Shown here piece by piece: positions 61,022-64,000 of a DNA stretch of 64,000 nucleotides (positions within the stretch are counted from its first letter, which is position 1; every line of letters begins with the position of its first letter). The stretch lies in the NCBI GenBank assembly GCA_015657535.1, contig JADHZB010000351.1, positions 1-64,000 on the forward strand, given 5' to 3'. Both the position numbers and the translations under genes were made by a program. A model generated the notes under the pieces. It worked only from the letters and a program-made list of their open reading frames with translations, ran no database searches and was not told the origin of the DNA. This stretch comes from Nephromyces sp. MM_2019. Taxonomy: Eukaryota; Apicomplexa; Aconoidasida; Nephromycida.

Positions 61022-63237
61022 TGTGTATGGTTTCTTTCAGTTATTATCTTTCAAGCTGTATGATTTTATAGCAGCTTAAGCTTGTGCTTTTATTGTATCA
61101 ATACAATTTATATGCTATTTATAAATGCTTTATGTATACATATATAAATATATTTGCTGAAGTCAGAATACAAATGCAATTTGTAATAGCAATTAGGAGA
61201 AAGTTATTGAGATTTGTGAGGTGTAATTAATAGGCCAAATTAAACGAATTAGGAGGGTACTCCGAGAAATAGGAGATATAGTTAATATGAAGAAGTGTTG
61301 AGGTGTAAATAATAAGAAATCCAATAAGTTGGTAAATCTAATGAGAATCACACAAAAGTGTAGATTTTGAGTTTAATTTTGTGTTTTTCTCTTATTGTTC
61401 TAGTAACTAGGGAAATATTATCATCTATAAAGTTGCATTCATCTGAATTTTTTTTATGCTCCAACAGTGAACGACTGACAGACTTGGTCTAACCCAATTT
61501 TATTTTAAACTTTCATTGTGTTTTGCTTACACAGTCCTAACTATTTTGTTATCAAAATTTGAGCCGTTTTACCTTTACATAAATTTTCATAGATGTCTGT
61601 AGAAAAAAAAAGTAAAATTTCTATGTATTTGATATACTTGAATTTTCGTTTTGGATATATAGTATTTAGTTTAAGTATTTAGTCATAATAATTTGTGAAG
61701 CCTGTGTAATATTTTCTAGCAATATACAGTGATTTTAATAGTTTATTGCCAATGCTGGAAGTAATTATTGTTATATTGTATATAATAAATATGCATCTTT
61801 TTTTTGAGCAAAATCTTTTAGTGTAACAGTTTGAAAATTTTGACTCTGGAGCTATTTCTTATACAAAATAATATATATATTTGTAAAGTAATTTGCATAT
61901 ATTTACATCTCTCAGGTTTGTCATATTTGAAGTATATAATAATCTAAAATACTTTAATTTGATATGCAATTTCACATTATAATCTTTTTATACAAAATAA
62001 TTTTTATAGGAAATTTGGTAATGAGATTTGTTTTAACATTGTACAAAAAATACATAAACTTTTTATACGTAAGTAATTCATGGAAAAAGTAATAAGCATC
62101 ACAATAAATAATTATTCTCAGAAAATAAATTTGTTAACTAAGTGATTTGGAAAAGTAAGTGAATTCTTGTTATTTACAATCAATTGTTTAGAGTTTGACA
62201 AAAAAAGTTAATTGCTTTGAATTTTTATCAAAATTTCTTTGGAGCATGCCTTAAGCTTCTTTTAAACAACTCCCTAACATTATAGCATTTGCGAAAATTA
62301 ACACAATTTTTAGCACAATTTTAAATAACTCAAAATGACCACATCAAAATAAATCCGACTTATCCTCATTAAAATCAAGTTTAATAAAAGTTAATTTCAG
62401 TTGATTGAGAGCTTTAACATAAAGTGAATTTATTCTATTTAAGTTTTGATTAGAGCAGAATGGATTTTATATTACTTGGTTGGCGTTTATATGAGCTTAG
62501 TAATGCTTAATTGATTTTACTTTTTTTTAAATTACGAGTTATTTGTGCTGAAGTTTTTCGTAGCTTTTTGGAATTTTTTGTGCTGAGTTATGGAAATATA
62601 ATTGTTCAGATTTCGAGTTATAATCATAACTTCTTAAATTTAGAAACAAGTATTGAAATTTTGTGTTGTCTGAAGCTTGAAATAATTCATTTATATTTGT
62701 TATACTTTCCTGGTTTTTTTTGCTTTGCTACGGTTTTCCTTTTGCAAAATATTCATTAAAACATAGGCTAAATTATATATATAACAATTCCTAAGTTAAA
62801 GAAGTTAAAAATAGTTCTTTTTTTAGTGATTTAGTATTTATTTAATTACATAATATTCAATTCCTAAATAAATGATCAATTTGGGTTGAAATTATCTTAA
62901 AAGTATTTATTAAATTTTCTTATTAATATACATGTTTTATATATATTTAATGAATGTATTATTAAAATTAAATATTGGAAAGGATGAAAGAAATTGATAG
63001 GTAAATATTTTAATGGTTTGATGTAAGTACATCAAATTTCTGTAACAATAACAATAATTACAAATATTATCATAAAAAAAAATTAAGTTTTTTCAATTTG
63101 GGTATTGACAAACACAATATTTTACAATTACCTATATATACCCTAGAATAATAATAATAAGTAAAAATTTTGTAACTTTTGTCTAAAAACTTCATCTAGT
63201 CATGTTATTATTGATCACCTAATCAATATAGTAAGCA

Positions 63238-63274
<37 letters not shown>

Positions 63275-63459
63275 TAATTATATATAAAACAAAATAATGT
63301 CCAAATATATGTTACGCAATACATATTCATGGGGATTTTTATAATCTATTTCCATTAAATAAATGAATATATATATGTTATATATATAATTTATATATAT
63401 ATATAAAATGCATGTAATCATATGCAATATGCACTTAATTTTACAAGCATAGTTACAGT

Positions 63460-64000
63460 GCTATATACACACACACCTATAAGGTTTTAGAATTACCTGA
63501 TTACAGGCTCACACAGACACACATATACCTTATATTTACATATTATCCATTACAGATACACACATATAGAATATATAGACTATATATACAATCCCATTCG
63601 AAACTACACACGCTTCACACTTCACCCACTTCACCCACTTCACCCACTTCACGTAATTCACACACTTTACACAATTCACATACTTTATAAACCAATTATT
63701 AAGCACACTTCATTTACATCACACACTTCACACACCTTACATATCTCATTTCACACACACACATACTTAAAACAATCCAAACTCAGGTACATCTCAAACA
63801 GTTGAGTCCAATCCCGAACTCATTATATACATCCACCCATACACTTACAGCCACCCACCCTAGCTCACACTCACTCACCCTAACTCACACTCACTCACCC
63901 ACTCACCCATCCCTTCCCACACATACTCATACATCCTTCTCACACATACTCATACATCCTTCTCACACATACTCATACATCCTTCTCAAACATAGATACA
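63460..64000. repeat. AC/C-rich tandem repeats at the window end
   Basis: An AC-rich field containing two clear tandem repeats: a 9-bp unit (CACTTCACC) in about four copies at about 63615-63652, and a 23-bp unit (starts CACACATACTCATACATCCT) in three to four near-identical copies at about 63913-63990. Confidence 0.85.

Larger units (their letters stand above)
60137..64000. other. Terminal intergenic region; AT-rich, ending in AC-rich repeats
   Basis: About 3.9 kb. Apart from a possible small minus-strand gene (60776-61021) and AC-rich repeats at the end, I see nothing. TA runs occur at about 63241-63270 and 63370-63408. The AC-rich end, by analogy with other genes here, may be the upstream flank of a plus-strand gene beyond the window (inference). 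Confidence 0.6.

Noticed and set aside
62511..62759. 82-codon plus-strand ORF with hydrophobic stretches
   Set aside because: Starts and runs through T-rich DNA; Phe/Leu-rich composition follows base bias and there is no family resemblance.
1..64000. tRNA or rRNA genes
   Set aside because: I looked for T-loop-like GTTCGA words with plausible stems and rRNA-like conserved blocks and found none that fold convincingly; a covariance search would be decisive.

Overview
The window is a gene-sparse, very AT-rich (visibly far below 40% GC) eukaryotic nuclear segment. Most genes contain spliceosomal introns with GT...AG ends, and stop codons TAA, TAG and TGA are all used as stops, so the code is standard. 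I see no rRNA, tRNA, transposon, CRISPR or bacterial-style operon. The gene set fits a unicellular protist: a folate/biopterin-transporter-family protein, a cytochrome-b5/fatty-acid hydroxylase fusion, an SSAT-like acetyltransferase, MetAP2, GSK3 and cytochrome c. An apicomplexan or related alveolate is my best guess, mainly because of the transporter and the compact short introns of several genes, but no single feature proves it.

Layout. 0-14 kb: fatty-acid 2-hydroxylase (-), a divergent nucleotidyltransferase of the non-canonical poly(A)/poly(U) polymerase family (+) and a UBE2W-type ubiquitin-conjugating enzyme with a long N-terminal extension (+), separated and interrupted by AC/GT- and TA-rich simple repeats. 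15-25 kb: ACOT9-type acyl-CoA thioesterase (+), a possible small cysteine-rich membrane protein (+), GSK3 kinase (-) and the folate/biopterin transporter (-). 26-35 kb: a small one-TM protein (+), SSAT-like acetyltransferase (+), replication factor C small subunit (-), RRP36-like rRNA processing factor (-), a quadruple-CX9C protein (+) and a small putatively myristoylated protein (-). 36-41 kb: MetAP2 (+) and a divergent cyclin (-). 45-50 kb: cytochrome c (+), Trm7/FtsJ tRNA methyltransferase (-) and Nop16-like ribosome factor (+). 51-60 kb: a 13-exon UVRAG/Atg14-like gene (-), biotin protein ligase (-) and a histidine-phosphatase/phosphoglycerate-mutase-like protein (+). 60-64 kb is mostly non-coding and ends in AC-rich tandem repeats.

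Genes are on both strands with no operon logic. Functional themes are housekeeping: mitochondrial (cytochrome c, CX9C protein, ACOT9, possibly two small TM proteins), ribosome and tRNA maturation (RRP36, Nop16, Trm7), protein N-terminal and ubiquitin processing (MetAP2, UBE2W-like), replication (RFC) and membrane trafficking (UVRAG/Atg14-like). Exon models were assembled by hand by requiring GT/AG borders, matching intron phases and an open reading frame; multi-exon coordinates are therefore predictions.

The most interesting items are the previously hidden 13-exon UVRAG/Atg14-like gene, the UBE2W-like enzyme with about 220 extra N-terminal residues, the nucleotidyltransferase whose third catalytic Asp is replaced by Gln, an 81-nt in-frame intron inside the RFC gene that a naive ORF would translate, and an apparent strand-oriented AC-rich flank upstream of many genes.
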